A stretch of DNA of 64,000 bases, taken from Yponomeuta sedellus (taxonomy: Eukaryota; Arthropoda; Insecta; Lepidoptera; Yponomeutidae). The notes under the pieces are model-generated. The model made no database searches and was not told where the DNA came from. It saw only the letters and a program-made list of their open reading frames with translations. A program made the translations under genes and the position numbers. The stretch lies in NCBI GenBank assembly GCA_934045075.1, contig OW203722.1, positions 21,242,986 to 21,306,985 on the forward strand, read 5' to 3'. The first letter of the stretch is position 1. Each line of letters opens with the position of its first letter. This document shows, piece by piece, positions 51,902 to 61,682 of this stretch.

Positions 51902-52690
51902 TATATTCTTCTTAATGCACTAACCCGTGCGAAGGACAATTTTAAAAACCTATTTAGAGGCTAAAAATTTCACCCATGCCGGGACTCGACCCCGCGCCTT
52001 GTGGCTAACCATGCCAGCAATTTTTATCTTGTGCCCCGGCGCCTTGCTTGTGACTACTCCTCGGAGTAGACAGAGAAAAGGCGTCGGGGGCAAAACACAA
52101 AATTGTATTTTTTAATTTTAAACTTTTAATATTGTTTTTATATAATTTCCTCTAAATTTACTTTATTTTATAATTGTAATATTGTAATTAATTTCTATTT
52201 TATTTTAATTCTATATCATTCATTCAGAGTAAAATATTGTTGTGATATATAATATAGCTTTGTAAATGGGTAATAAAAAAAAAATAATGAATGAAAAATG
52301 GGAAAAAGAAGGAAAGAGAAGATAAAGAGAAAATAACAAGAAAAAAAAGAAAGAAAAAAAGAAAGAAAGAAAAAGATGATAAATAACCCATTAGATAAAT
52401 AATAATAATAGACCGCAAAGAATAACCATAACAATAAGTACTACGTTTGCAAATACCACAATATTTTACAAATAAATGACTAAAGGTTGCCACGCAATAA
52501 ACGGTGGCAGTTTTTTCAAAAAAAAAAAAAACCATGCCAGCGCTCTCCCAACTGAGCTAATGGGCAACTCACCGGCATCAGTGAAGTTTCGAACCTCTTT
52601 TCTATACTCTCTGTATAACGTTAGCCAAAGGTCGCGGGTTCGAGTCCCGACATGGGTCGAACTTTGAGCCTCTAAATATGTTCTCAATGC
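51902..52690 (-). mobile_element. Family A, copy split by a poly(A) retro-insertion
   Basis: 51902-52018 has the outer repeat AATGCACTAACCCGTGCGAA, inner block and reversed T-arm. 52530-52690 has the reversed A box (GCTCTCCCAACTGAGCTAAT), the AACCTCTTTT segment and then a forward tRNA-like 3' half (GGTCGCGGGTTCGAGTCCCG), so the original was itself a fold-back copy. Confidence 0.7.
52019..52529 (+). mobile_element. Retrotransposed segment with 11-bp TSD and poly(A)
   Basis: Flanked by ACCATGCCAGC at 52008-52018 and 52530-52540. It ends in 13 A residues preceded by AATAAACGGTGGCAG. Target duplication plus poly(A) shows target-primed reverse transcription. The interior (GTGCCCCGGCGCCTTGCTTG then very AT-rich) shows no coding; source unknown. 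Confidence 0.75.
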
Positions 52691-52914
52691 ATGAGTTCTA
52701 GGTTTAATAATAATTATGTAAACTCTGTTCATAACTTAATCCCTAGTTTAATAGTTGTATGTCCGAAGACGAATATTGAAAATGAGTCAAATGTGACTTG
52801 AACTTATTCCACTACACTTCTCTGAGTCATATACGACTTCTTGAAATGACTAAGTTTGGAGGTTTTTTTGTCCATTTATTCTCGAGTATGATCTAGATTA
52901 TCTTGTTAACTAGT

Positions 52915-53230
52915 CGTCGTAGTCGTCAGGCTATACATACAGGCTAGACATAGCCTTCCCCTTAACACTTTCGCGGACGATTTTAAAATCTATTGTTTTT
53001 TTAATTGTTATGTATGCTATAGCATCCGCGCGTCCGCGAAAGGGTTAAGAGCGCCACGTTGTGCTATGATAGGGGGTAATGCCCATAACCCCTGATAATC
53101 CCCACGCTGGGCATGCGGGTTGGGGATCGCAGTTCGGTGAAATTGTACTGCAGGGGGCGCTGCTGCCCAGCCCCCGGTTTGTGTCCCTTAGTCGCCTTTT
53201 ACGACACCCGCGGAAAGAATTGGGTTGGTG
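52915..53230 (-). mobile_element. RTE-like 3' end, variant 2, inside the LINE
   Basis: GTCAGGCTATACATACAGGC...AGACATAGCCTTCCCC and, after the small MITE, GAGCGCCACGTTGTGCTATG to CCCCCGGTTTGTGTCCCTTA. Confidence 0.7.
52962..53048. mobile_element. 87-bp TTAA-flanked MITE
   Basis: TTAA-CACTTTCGCGGACG ... CGTCCGCGAAAGGG-TTAA: 14-base inverted ends with one or two mismatches and TTAA duplications, the insertion mode of piggyBac-type elements. The uninterrupted host sequence is seen at 43405. Confidence 0.75.
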
Positions 53231-53320
53231 CTATTATCTAGGCCGACACCACACAGCAGAACTTGTAGTGTGTATTAAGTCGCAGTCTCTGTGCTACTTT
53301 GAAAAAAACATTTTTTATTT

Positions 53321-53640
53321 TATTTGTAACTTCATCACCTCGACTTGTTTTGAGAATCACCGAAATGACACAAAAACCGTTTCTGTCAGCGTTGCACTTC
53401 ACCATTGTAAAAAGTCAGGCAGCGCCTTTACGCGGCCATAAATTAAGGTTACGATGCAACGCGACGGTTTCACTGGGAACCGCTATAATTTTCACACTCG
53501 CCTTTCATGGCGTTATTTCGCCTTTATTATTATTATTAATGTGACGAACATTCATTGCTTGAAACGCCGACGCTTACGCGTGTTAGAATTACGAAGCAAA
53601 CAACCAACACATGTATTTCTTAATGATTCGGGATACTCAT
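53321..53640. other. Unassigned DNA
   Basis: No recognised repeat; overlapping short ORFs without motifs. Confidence 0.4.
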
Positions 53641-53696
53641 ACATAGTTAACTCATACATATTAAACTGGTCGCGATTATTTATTTGGTAAAACGTA

Positions 53697-53928
53697 ATAT
53701 AATCTGTTAGCTTTTACAATATACCTCGACTACTATCGGATAGAGTCGGATATACTCGTCTAATAGAAATATCGGAACTAATATGACACTTAACTTTACA
53801 TAACTTTACAAAATAGCGAACAAAAGTTTTATACAGAGCAGGAAGTAGTATTACACTCGTGTGCTTTCGGCGAAAACCGAAGCCTACTTTAGAGCCCGAG
53901 GTATATTCTTAAAGCTAACAGACTATAC
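53697..53928. mobile_element. MITE with 30-bp inverted ends at a TA site
   Basis: Left TATAATCTGTTAGCTTTTAC then AATATACCTCG; the right end is the inverse (CGAGGTATATTCTTAAAGCT then AACAGACTATA). TA at each side suggests Tc1/mariner-type mobilisation. Core has TTTCGGCGAAAACCGAA, a small hairpin. Confidence 0.75.
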
Positions 53929-53952
53929 CTTCCCCACGTTTCGGCAGCATTA

Positions 53953-54009
53953 GATTAGATTAGAAAATTCTTTATTGCACAATAAGCATATTTGTACAAA
54001 GGCGAGCTT
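53953..54009 (-). repeat. L2-type LINE tail inserted in family I
   Basis: TAGATTAGATTAGAAAATTC, TTTATTGCACAATAAGCATA, TTTGTACAAAGGCGAGC. Confidence 0.6.
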
Positions 54010-54064
54010 ACAGTTGCCGTGGTCTCGGGTACGTTTTACCTAATAAAGACCCTTATTAATATAA

Positions 54065-54137
54065 GTATAACCCGCATACCCAGCGTGGGGAGGGCTATGT
54101 CCAGCAGTGGACTAATATAGCCTGAAAAAGAAGAAGA
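54065..54137 (+). repeat. RTE-like 3' end, variant 2, fragment
   Basis: ACCCGCATACCCAGCGTGGG, GGCTATGTCCAGCAGTGGAC, AAGAAGAAG tail. Confidence 0.6.
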
Positions 54138-54341
54138 AAAATATATTACCAACAAATGTCTTGTGGATAGTAATGACTTTGAACAAAAAAATAATGTAAT
54201 TGTTTATTTCTTAAGTAAAGGTACATAAAAATGTTTTACAAGTAATTAGTTCGAAAATGTACATAAGGCAGTTAAACTCTAACTCTTTAACTAGGAGATA
54301 ACCTGTATCATAAGAGCTAGTGACAGATCCTATTTATATGT

Positions 54342-54540
54342 GACGACCTCTGTGGCGTAGCGGTAGCGCGTCTACCTATCATGCAAGAGGTCCCAGGTTT
54401 GAATCCCGGCTGAGGACAAAAGAATGCCCAAGTCTTGGATTTGTGATGTCGTTGTTTCTGGTTCCCACAACACAGGGTATCCTAGTGTGGGGCCAGAAGC
54501 GATGTATGTGCTTGTATGTAAATGTTATGTTATGTTATAT
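54342..54540 (+). mobile_element. SINE-B, copy 6
   Basis: GACGACCTCTGTGGCGTAGC, GGTAGCGCGTCTACC, GGTTTGAATCCCGGC, then body and repeated ATGTTATGTTATGTTATAT tail. Confidence 0.8.
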
Positions 54541-54637
54541 GTAAGTAGACTTTAACAAACTATTACACTGTAACTATATGTGGAATAAATCTTATGAAAG
54601 AGATCACTTTAGTTTTTATAACTTCATAAGTCATGTG

Positions 54638-54780
54638 CGTGCCTCGTTGGTCTAGGGGTAAAAGGTTGGGTTACCATACCGGAGGTCGTTGGTTTGATGG
54701 CACCGATTGAGACTGCTTGAAACCGTCATAGAATAATATGTTGACTGTACAGTTGTACAAATAACGGGTGTGATAGCAGT
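54638..54780 (+). mobile_element. SINE-E head, copy 2
   Basis: GTGCCTCGTTGGTCTAGGGG (tRNA-Pro-like start), GGTCGTTGGTTTGATGGCAC (altered B box). The body after 54720 differs from 25378-25745. Confidence 0.5.
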
Positions 54781-55054
54781 TTTTATGTTTTTGATGGCCT
54801 TACCTAGTTATGTTATTTGATATTTGGGTATCTCTAAACGTAATGGTAAAGGGCCATTGCGATCCGATATGTCGTTTGTCAATTTAAACCAATCTAGGTT
54901 TGTGTGGAAATTTACTCTAAAATCAATCATTTAAGTTAAAATTTGTTTTGAAAAGAATAGATGTTTAGTTCTTTTAATATTTTCTTTTCCACATAATCCA
55001 TTAATTGTGAAACTAACAACTTTTACGTTCATTAAAATATTTTGGTTTTATCTA
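54781..55054. other. Unassigned AT-rich DNA
   Basis: No recognised feature. Confidence 0.4.
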
Positions 55055-55251
55055 TCTATAATATAAAAATGAATCGCTGAATGTGTTGGTAAGCGCACAT
55101 CTCGAGAGCAGCTGAACCGATTTCGCTAATTCTTTTTTTAGAATATTCCTTGAAGTACTGAGGACGAGAATCGACTTAACAGTCGATTCTTTAATTTTTA
55201 TTTATTTTATTTTTCGCCTAACGGCGGTTCGAAGTTCGCTGGGTCAGCTAG
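55055..55251 (+). mobile_element. Helitron-like type 1, tandem copy a
   Basis: TCTATAATATAAAAATGAAT to GAAGTTCGCTGGGTCAGCTAG, immediately followed by the next copy. An internal inverted segment (AGAATCGACTTAACAGTCGATTCTTT) lies at 55170-55194. Confidence 0.8.
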
Positions 55252-55430
55252 TCTATAATATAAAAATGGATCATTGAATGTGTTGGTAGGCGCAAATCTC
55301 GAGAGCAGCTGAACAGATTACACTAATTCTTTTTTTAGAATATTCCTTGAAAACGAAGATGATTCTTACGGAGACAAAAAAAAATTAAGAATCGATTATT
55401 AGAAGGTACAAAGATCGCTGGATCAGCTAG
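55252..55430 (+). mobile_element. Helitron-like type 1, tandem copy b
   Basis: TCTATAATATAAAAATGGAT to GATCGCTGGATCAGCTAG. It joins copy a head to tail without a spacer. Confidence 0.8.
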
Positions 55431-55524
55431 TAGTAAATAAAATTCTTTTGACTTTGACTTTTGACTCTATAGATCTTATTCAGTTACATTACTTTGCAAA
55501 GAAAACTATTATAATTATATATCC

Positions 55525-55683
55525 CTGCAACAAAGGGCTGAGATATTAATTCTCCGTGAAGATGGCTTGAATATTAGTGCTATATCACGAGAACTTAATA
55601 TATCTCGATTCACCGTGAAATTTTGGATTCGGCGTCATAATTATAGTACAACTTCCTCACAACACACTCACTTTTTTATCTGA
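55525..55683 (+). pseudogene. Orphan helix-turn-helix of a Tc1-like transposase
   Basis: 52 codons without an ATG: LQQRAEILILREDGLNISAI, SRELNISRFTVKFWIRRHNY, STTSSQHTHFF, stop at 55681. The R-AEI-xx-L-x-x-DG-x-x-x-x-x-I-x-x-x-L-x-IS-x-x-TV pattern is the first DNA-binding helix-turn-helix of Tc1/Pogo-type transposases. No catalytic domain follows. Confidence 0.6.
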
Positions 55684-55789
55684 AACTAGGATACCCTGTG
55701 CTCTGCTAACCAAGCAAGGGCGTCACATTCATTTCTGGCAGTAAATTTTAAAAATATACAATAGAAATTGGTTGGTTTGTATATATGGA

Positions 55790-56060
55790 GAGGATGAAGG
55801 AAGAAAGATTGACGAAACAAATATATATTGCGAATGTGAGTACCTTATACTCTTATTCGCAATATATATTTGTTGACGGACTCACATCGACCAAATAGGG
55901 GATGTATTACGGGAAAGATGAAAAGTACCCGAAACCGGCGTGCGTGCATGCAACGACTTATGAACGTTGATGAAGCGAAGGTGATCTGTCAGGATCGTGG
56001 CAAGTGGCAGTCCCTGGTCTCTGCCTACCCCTCTGGGATACAGGCGTGAGGTTATGTGTG
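55790..56060 (+). mobile_element. RTE-like LINE, 3' coding end
   Basis: Codes for GEDEGRKID-type remnants, then RRACMQRLMNVDEAKVICQD and RGKWQSLVSAYPSGIQA and a stop (56046-56048). Inside it, AACAAATATATATTGCGAA at 55818 and its inverse at 55856-55874 form an unexpected hairpin where IYIANVSG should be coded. Confidence 0.7.
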
Positions 56061-56737
56061 TATGTATGTACAATAGAAATTCTGAAGTTGTTAATTACAT
56101 CGACTACTGAAGGACAACGACTTCGAAAAAAAATTCAACCTTCTATTAATGAAGTAACTTATTTTCGAGTTAATCACTTTCAACAATTATATTTATATAA
56201 AAAAATATAAAATTTATTATTTAAGGATGTGTCATACACGAGCCTATTATTACATTTGATTCGTATTTCAAGCGCAAATAGATTTAAATTATGTAAGTCC
56301 TTATATCAAGACTTATACAATTTAATCGTAATTATTCGCGCTGATATTATATGAGTGATATTTCATAAAAAGGTCTTTCTGAAAAAAAAATCGTAGACAT
56401 AAAGTAAACTTTTTAAAAAATAAACTGCCTTTGAAAATTACTTGTTGGATAAAGAAATGAGAAATATTTTTATCAAACATAGTTTAGCATTGTAACAAAA
56501 CGTTGAAGTTGTCAAACTTTTAAAACTTTAGAATTGAAAAGAAACGTTGAAATTTCTTTGGAAAAACTTTTTTTTTGGGCCAAAGCTCGTAAATAAACTT
56601 ACAACTACTGAATACTTAAGTGAAGTGAAAAAAACTTTCAAGGACCCACAACAAACACAGATGTGTTTGTTGCGAGGGCCCTCGAAATTTTTTTGGGGTT
56701 CCGTGTCCAAAGGTTACAAACGAGACCCTTTTACTGT
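56061..56737. other. Unassigned AT-rich DNA
   Basis: No recognised feature. Confidence 0.4.
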
Positions 56738-56947
56738 AACATAACATAACATAACATTTACATACTGGCACATACGTTGCTTCTGGCCCCACACTAGGAT
56801 ACCCTGTGTCGTGGGAACCCGAAACAACGACATCACAAACATGTAAACATCCAAGACCTGGGTTTTTTTTTGTTCCCAGCCGGGATTCGAACCCGGGACC
56901 TCTTGCATGGTAGGCAGACGCGCTACCGTTACGCCACAGAGGTCGTC
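56738..56947 (-). mobile_element. SINE-B, copy 7
   Basis: Left ACATAACATAACATAACATT (tail), right reversed head GACGACCTCTGTGGCGTAAC. Intact B box (GGTTCGAATCCCGGC reversed at 56880). Confidence 0.8.
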
Positions 56948-57035
56948 ACTGTGCCAACAAAGTCTCTAGCTTCCCTATAAATGGCACTAATTGTTGTATG
57001 TATAGAACTTTTTACGGAATGTTTTGTGTTCGTTC

Positions 57036-57180
57036 GTTATCAACCCTTGTATGTCCCCACTGCTGGGGCACGGGTCTCTTCCTGCATCGCAGGAAGATTA
57101 GGCCATACTCCACCTCGGGGGCCAAGTCCGGGTTGGTGGAGGATTGTAAGACAGTGGCGGGCCTTACTGCCTTACAGCCT
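57036..57180 (-). repeat. 5S-like repeat, 3' half
   Basis: TTATCAACCCTTGTATGTCC to GGTTGGTGGAGGATTGTAAG, GCCTTACTG. Confidence 0.65.
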
Positions 57181-57229
57181 TACCTTAATGTTTTGTGTTA
57201 TAATTATATAATAATAATGATGATAATAA

Positions 57230-57285
57230 TAATATTGTCTGTGTAATTTCCATTTTTATGTACAATAAAGTGTTCTCTATCTATC
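57230..57285 (+). repeat. L2-type LINE tail
   Basis: TGTCTGTGTAATTTCCATTT, TTATGTACAATAAAGTGTTC, TCTATCTATC. Confidence 0.55.
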
Positions 57286-57289
57286 TAAT

Positions 57290-57520
57290 ATAGAACGGTG
57301 GTTGCCCAGTGGGTAAAACTGACTCTAAAGCGAGAGACCCGGGTTCGATTCCCAGTGCGGGCATGTACTAATGATTTTGTTTCCTAAGTTATGTACATTT
57401 GTGGAATTATAGTAGCAATCATCAAAAACATCGTGAGGGCACCTGAATGTCCTCACGATGTTTAAATACTTCAGCGCTTGAAATTGAAAATCCGCAGTAG
57501 GCACGCGTGGTATGTATGTA
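57290..57520 (+). mobile_element. SINE-C with a hairpin in the body
   Basis: Head GTGGTTGCCCAGTGGGTAAA ... GACCCGGGTTCGATTCCCAG. In the body CATCGTGAGG and CCTCACGATG (57429-57461) are inverted repeats around 12 bases, replacing the single copy seen in other members. A TATG/CATG microsatellite follows (57508-57541). Confidence 0.7.
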
Positions 57521-57541
57521 TGCATGCATGCATGTATGTAT

Positions 57542-58147
57542 GCGCTTATTATGGTACCGACGGAACCCTCCGTGTGCGAATCGAAGTAGCACTTGTGTTT
57601 TTAAAATTTTAAAAAAGCTTTCCATTATGTCGTGCCGGATTACGAATGATGGGTAGCTTTCGAACGAGGCCGCAACACATTAAAGTGCTATAAAAATCAT
57701 AATTAACTACTGTTTATGCCTGTTCCTAAGCAAATAGGTCTTTGTAAATACGCACGCCAGTGTTTCAACAGTTTTACCGTGTTTTGTTTTGCCATTGGCT
57801 TTAAATTAGGGGTTTTCCCTCAACAATTGTGTAACAACAATTCCCTTTAGTTTTATTGTTGAAGAGAAATACACTCTAGAGTAGAAAATAAGGCTCTCTG
57901 ACGAAATCGTACATTTTCGGCTAGGAACGAAGCCCTGTAAATTTTTGCCGGTAACGATCGGATCAAAGAACCTTTTGTTACTTTGCAGGGTCAAAACCCG
58001 ACAGGTTAATTAGATAAAAAGCGTAAAATAATATAATCAAAAAGTCAACAACACAACTATACTGTATTGCACACATACAGAAAACAAAAAATTATAAAAT
58101 AAAATAAAAGGTGAACATGTCAAGCTTATTTCGTTACATATATAATC
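57542..58147. other. Unassigned DNA
   Basis: No recognised feature. Confidence 0.4.
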
Positions 58148-58320
58148 TCTATAATATAAAAATGAATCGATAAATGTGTTGGTAAGCGCAAATCTCGAAA
58201 GCAGCTGAACCGATTTTACTAATTCTTTTTTTAAACAATTCCTTGAAGTACGAAGATGGTTCTTACGAATAGAAAAAAAAATCGACTGATAGGCGGTATG
58301 AAGTTCGCGGGGTAAGCTAG
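58148..58320 (+). mobile_element. Helitron-like type 1, copy
   Basis: TCTATAATATAAAAATGAAT to GAAGTTCGCGGGGTAAGCTAG. Confidence 0.75.
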
Positions 58321-58357
58321 TATATAATATAATACTTTATAGTAATATTTGCCTGTT

Positions 58358-58450
58358 TTGAAGAGTTGGCCAGGGACAAAGAGGAGTGGAAATCTAAAGA
58401 AGGGTCTTGGGGTATTTGCCCAGGAGTGGGGCAAAGTCATGGCTAATTAA
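58358..58450 (+). repeat. RTE-like C-terminal remnant (third type), copy 2
   Basis: FEELARDKEEWKSKEGSW, then frame damage; pairs with 29345-29470. Confidence 0.5.
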
Positions 58451-59446
58451 AAAAAAGTATACTAAAACTAATTTGTAAACTGAAATCTACAATTTCGAAT
58501 TATGTGAATCGAATTGAATTATGTAATGGATTAGATGAATACTCTTTATTGCACACCATACATTTAAATAAACCATATAATTATTATCATTATATTGTAA
58601 TATTATTACAACTAAAACAGGTATAAGTAATATTTTTTCAGTAATAAAATACAATATCGCTTTATTGACACCCAGATAATTTTCATGAAAAGAACTTTAT
58701 TTCTTACCGTTACAAGTAATTCTTTTTTCACATATATACCGTCCTATTCTGAGTAATACGATTTTCCTAAAACACTCTTCTTATCATCATAACCATACAT
58801 TAGTAAAACTGAGGAGTGTTTAAGGAATCGTTTTTTATCAATAAGAAATGACTCGAGGTTGTCACGTCAGCAATCTCTTAAAAGAACTGTAACCTACGGA
58901 AAACCGAGCTTTAGTCAAAGAAATAGCAAAAGTAGTAGATAAAAACATCTACAGTTAAAATACAGTTGATAAAATCATCACTACAGAGGGAAAAAATAAA
59001 ACAAATAAATTTAAATTGGGTTCCAGGAAAAATCAAGCGGAACTATCTGACCAGCTCAGGCGAACCCTCGCTCTGCACTAAGCCCAATTCACTCCTACCA
59101 ACTCTATAGCTCTGTAGGAGGTCTGGGAATGTTGGTCATGATCGTTGGCAAGCCGAATCAAAATCGTCTACCTGTTTAATATTCCACCGGTGTAGAGTCC
59201 AAATATTTCCCCGATTTCCCGAGCGTCGGGTCATCTAACTGCCTTAACAGGTGATTTTTGTACTTTATTTACTGAGGAGAACGTCTTCGGAATGTTTATT
59301 TCGTTGCTTTGTGACCGTTGGCGGCGCTGCCAGAAAGCCTTTTGGCCCTCTGATCGATGTTAGCGTCGTATTCAATCATGGAATGACCTACATTCTGGTT
59401 TCACTGGGATCTTTCGATTTACTGTGCAGTTATCAAACTAAGTAAT
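58451..59446. other. Unassigned DNA
   Basis: Only a reversed L2-type tail piece at 58535-58560 (AATACTCTTTATTGCACACC) is recognised. The ORF at 59251-59445 has no motif. Confidence 0.4.
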
Positions 59447-59590
59447 ATAACATTAAATAACATTTACTTACAGGTACATACATTGCTTCTGGCCCCACAC
59501 TAGGATACCTTGGGTCGTGGGAACCAGAAATAGTGACATCACAAACATCCAAAACCTGGAGTTTTTTTCTTCCCCAGACGGGGTGCGAAC
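59447..59590 (-). mobile_element. SINE-B, head-truncated copy
   Basis: Tail and body (ACATACATTGCTTCTGGCCC, AACATCCAAAACCTGGAG) up to the start of the reversed T-arm. Confidence 0.75.
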
Positions 59591-59754
59591 TAAATACTCG
59601 TACATAATCAATTTACGCTTTCAATAAAACATACATGTGACTTTATCTTTTTGAAAATATGGTTCTTCAGTTCAATATGAACCACTTAATACCATCTGAT
59701 TGTATTGTATTGTATCGTACGTCTCGATGCGACTTTCCGTGAGTCACTGGACTA

Positions 59755-59977
59755 GGCCCTTGCTGAAAATCAGTGTTGTGGGCAATAAACCTGCAGCAAT
59801 TACTGAGCCTGAGGCCGTTTTACCGCTGCATGGGCATGGCTCGTATCCTCTTACTGTGATCTCTCGTGTTTGTTTGTTTGTTTGTTTGTTTGTTTTTATT
59901 ACTTTTTTTATTTATTTTCTATTTTACGTTTCGTATATGTCTGTGTGGCGATAAATAAAAGTATTTCTTCTTCTTCT
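59755..59977 (+). repeat. LINE 3' end with TTC tail
   Basis: GCTCGTATCCTCTTACTGTG, a GTTT microsatellite (59868-59894), TGTGGCGATAAATAAAAGTA and TTCTTCTTCTTC. Confidence 0.45.
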
Positions 59978-60166
59978 TCTAATTATTATAAATTTGAAAG
60001 CTTATGAAGATGTTTGATGCTCAATCAGTCAAGAACGGCTGAACGGATTTACATGAAGCTTAGTGTACGCATATAGATATAAAAAGAATTATGACATGAT
60101 ATATCCCAGTATTGTGGTCCGGTGAGTTGATTTTTAACGGAGGCGAAGCCGTAGATGGGAAGCTAG
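59978..60166 (+). mobile_element. Helitron-like element, third type
   Basis: TCTAATTATTATAAATTTGA, CGGCTGAACGGATTTACATG and a 3' end GATGGGAAGCTAG. TC start and CTAG end. Confidence 0.5.
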
Positions 60167-60329
60167 TAAGTGAATATAGTGATTTTATGTTTCAAAGAAA
60201 ACATAAATGGAACTATGTTTCGGAAAATTATAGTTCTACACTTCAACACAAAACAGTACAAACTATATGTTATTTGAAGTATATGCAATGGTTGAAAACT
60301 TAATATTAAAAAAAAGTGCAACTGTATGC

Positions 60330-60570
60330 GGCGTAAATGCAGCAGTAGAAAGCCGGCCTCACACTCTGGAGATCGTGGGTTCTATTCTCGTAAAAGCATT
60401 GGCTTTATTTCTAAGATACGTACATTTCTGAAGTTGTATTTGCAATACCACTGAGCGTCTGATGTATAGTCATACTTCAGCTCTTGACACAGGGCACGTA
60501 TGTTAATTAAGCCCAGACCTTTACGTAGAGAGAAAGCGTATGCAATGCAGTGGTACTTATATAGGCTACA
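60330..60570 (+). mobile_element. SINE-C, diverged copy
   Basis: GCCGGCCTCACACTCTGGAG, ATCGTGGGTTCTATTCTCGT, then ACGTACATTTCTGAAGTTGT. Confidence 0.5.
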
Positions 60571-60617
60571 TTAAAAAAAATATAATTTTGTGTAGATTCA
60601 CCCATCAGACTAGGTTC

Positions 60618-61130
60618 TATATCAACCCTTGTATGTCCCCACTGAGGCACGGGTATCTTCCTGCATCGCAGAAAGGTTAGGCCATACTCTACCACGGGGG
60701 CCAAGTCCGGGTTGGTGGAGGATCGTAAGGCAGTGACGGGCCTAACTGTCAGAAGTTATCAAGCCGCCCATAAGGCGTCTGACATGGCTTCACGACTGCC
60801 AATGTTACATACTACTGGCCTAATTTATAAAGCTCGATTCCACATAAAAACTCGCTAAGGTTTGCTGGAAGAAATCTCTTTCAGAGATAAGCTGGCCTTT
60901 GCACACGTTAGTTTTTATGTAATGTCCTGTTAAATGTTACGTGTGCAATAAAGTGTAAGAATAATACAGTCCTAGAGGCGTTTTCTTTAACCTGCGGTAA
61001 CTTTTTCTTGTAAAATCTCCAACACTGTTTTAATGAGCGTTTTGGCGTGCTTTAAGGAATTCTGTTCTTATAATAATAACACTGCTATTGTATGACAGCT
61101 GGCACCCACGACTTAACGTACCTTGTTTGT
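60618..61130 (-). mobile_element. 5S-like repeat interrupted by a LINE tail (duplicated block, copy 2)
   Basis: 60618-60803 and 61082-61130 are consecutive parts of the reversed 5S-like repeat (GACTGCCAAT / ATTGTATGACAGCTGGCACC). The 60804-61081 insertion is the segment also present at 45839-46106. Here the repeat resumes after it, so this copy shows the original insertion event. Confidence 0.7.
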
Positions 61131-61175
61131 TTTGTTTTAATTTTCTATTTTTAGTTTCGACGAAGTTTTTGGTGA

Positions 61176-61398
61176 ATGTATTTGAAAAACCTATATAGAG
61201 GCAAAAATTCCACCCATGCCGGGATTCGAACCCGCGACCACTGGCTATCAGTGACAGTGCTCTTCCAACTGAGCTAATGGATGACTCACTGGCATCAGTG
61301 ACCTTTTTCGAACCTCTCTTTACAATACTCTCTGTATTACGTACATAGGTTTTTAAAATTGTCCTTAGCACGGGTTAGTGCATTAAAAATAATATAAT
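61176..61398 (-). mobile_element. Family A, copy 13
   Basis: AAAAACCTATATAGAGGCAA, CCGGGATTCGAACCCGCGAC, TCTTCCAACTGAGCTAATGG, GTATTACGTACATAGGTTTT, CCTTAGCACGGGTTAGTGCA. The right terminal repeat is complete; the left outer part is lost. Confidence 0.75.
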
Positions 61399-61559
61399 GA
61401 AAGTACTTATTTTGTTTTAATATGTTGTAATATTTGGATTTTTACCATGTTATTGTTATAATTAATGAAATCAATTTTTTTATGTAACATTAATATTATT
61501 GCAAGTAAATAGTTGTGACGACGCGTTGGTGGATTTGTTTATTTAAAATTATTTTATAA

Positions 61560-61682
61560 TCCTACTAATTTTATAAACGCGAAAGTTTGTAAGTATCAAA
61601 GGATGGATATTTCTCAGTCTTTTACGTGAAAAATTCTGAATGGATTTTAATGAAACTTTACAATAATATACCTTATTCATCA
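61560..61682 (+). mobile_element. Helitron-like type 2, 5' part
   Basis: TCCTACTAATTTTATAAACG, CGAAAGTTTGTAAGT, then interrupted by a SINE-B. A possible 3' end (GCGTGCACCAGCTAAT) lies at 62218-62235. Confidence 0.45.

Larger units (their letters stand above)
52685..53320 (+). mobile_element. CR1/Jockey-group LINE 3' UTR, multiply interrupted
   Basis: AATGCATGAGTT, ATGTAAACTCTGTT, GACTAAGTTTGGAGGTTTTT, TGATCTAGATTA and, at 53277-53315, AAGTCGCAGTCTCTGTGCTA match the 3' UTR of 19740-19945. It is interrupted by a ~100-base segment (52738-52840) and by the RTE-like insertion at 52915. Confidence 0.65.
53665..54050. mobile_element. Family I copy with two insertions
   Basis: GCGATTATTTATTTGGTAAA at 53672, CCCCACGTTTCGGCAGCATT at 53933 and TACAGTTGCCGTGGTCTCGG at 54010 are consecutive parts of the sequence that is whole at 45605-45685. 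Confidence 0.65.

Noticed and set aside
52216..52535. Phe/Ser-rich membrane-like ORFs
   Set aside because: They come from an AT-rich, GAAA-repeat stretch inside the poly(A) retro-copy.
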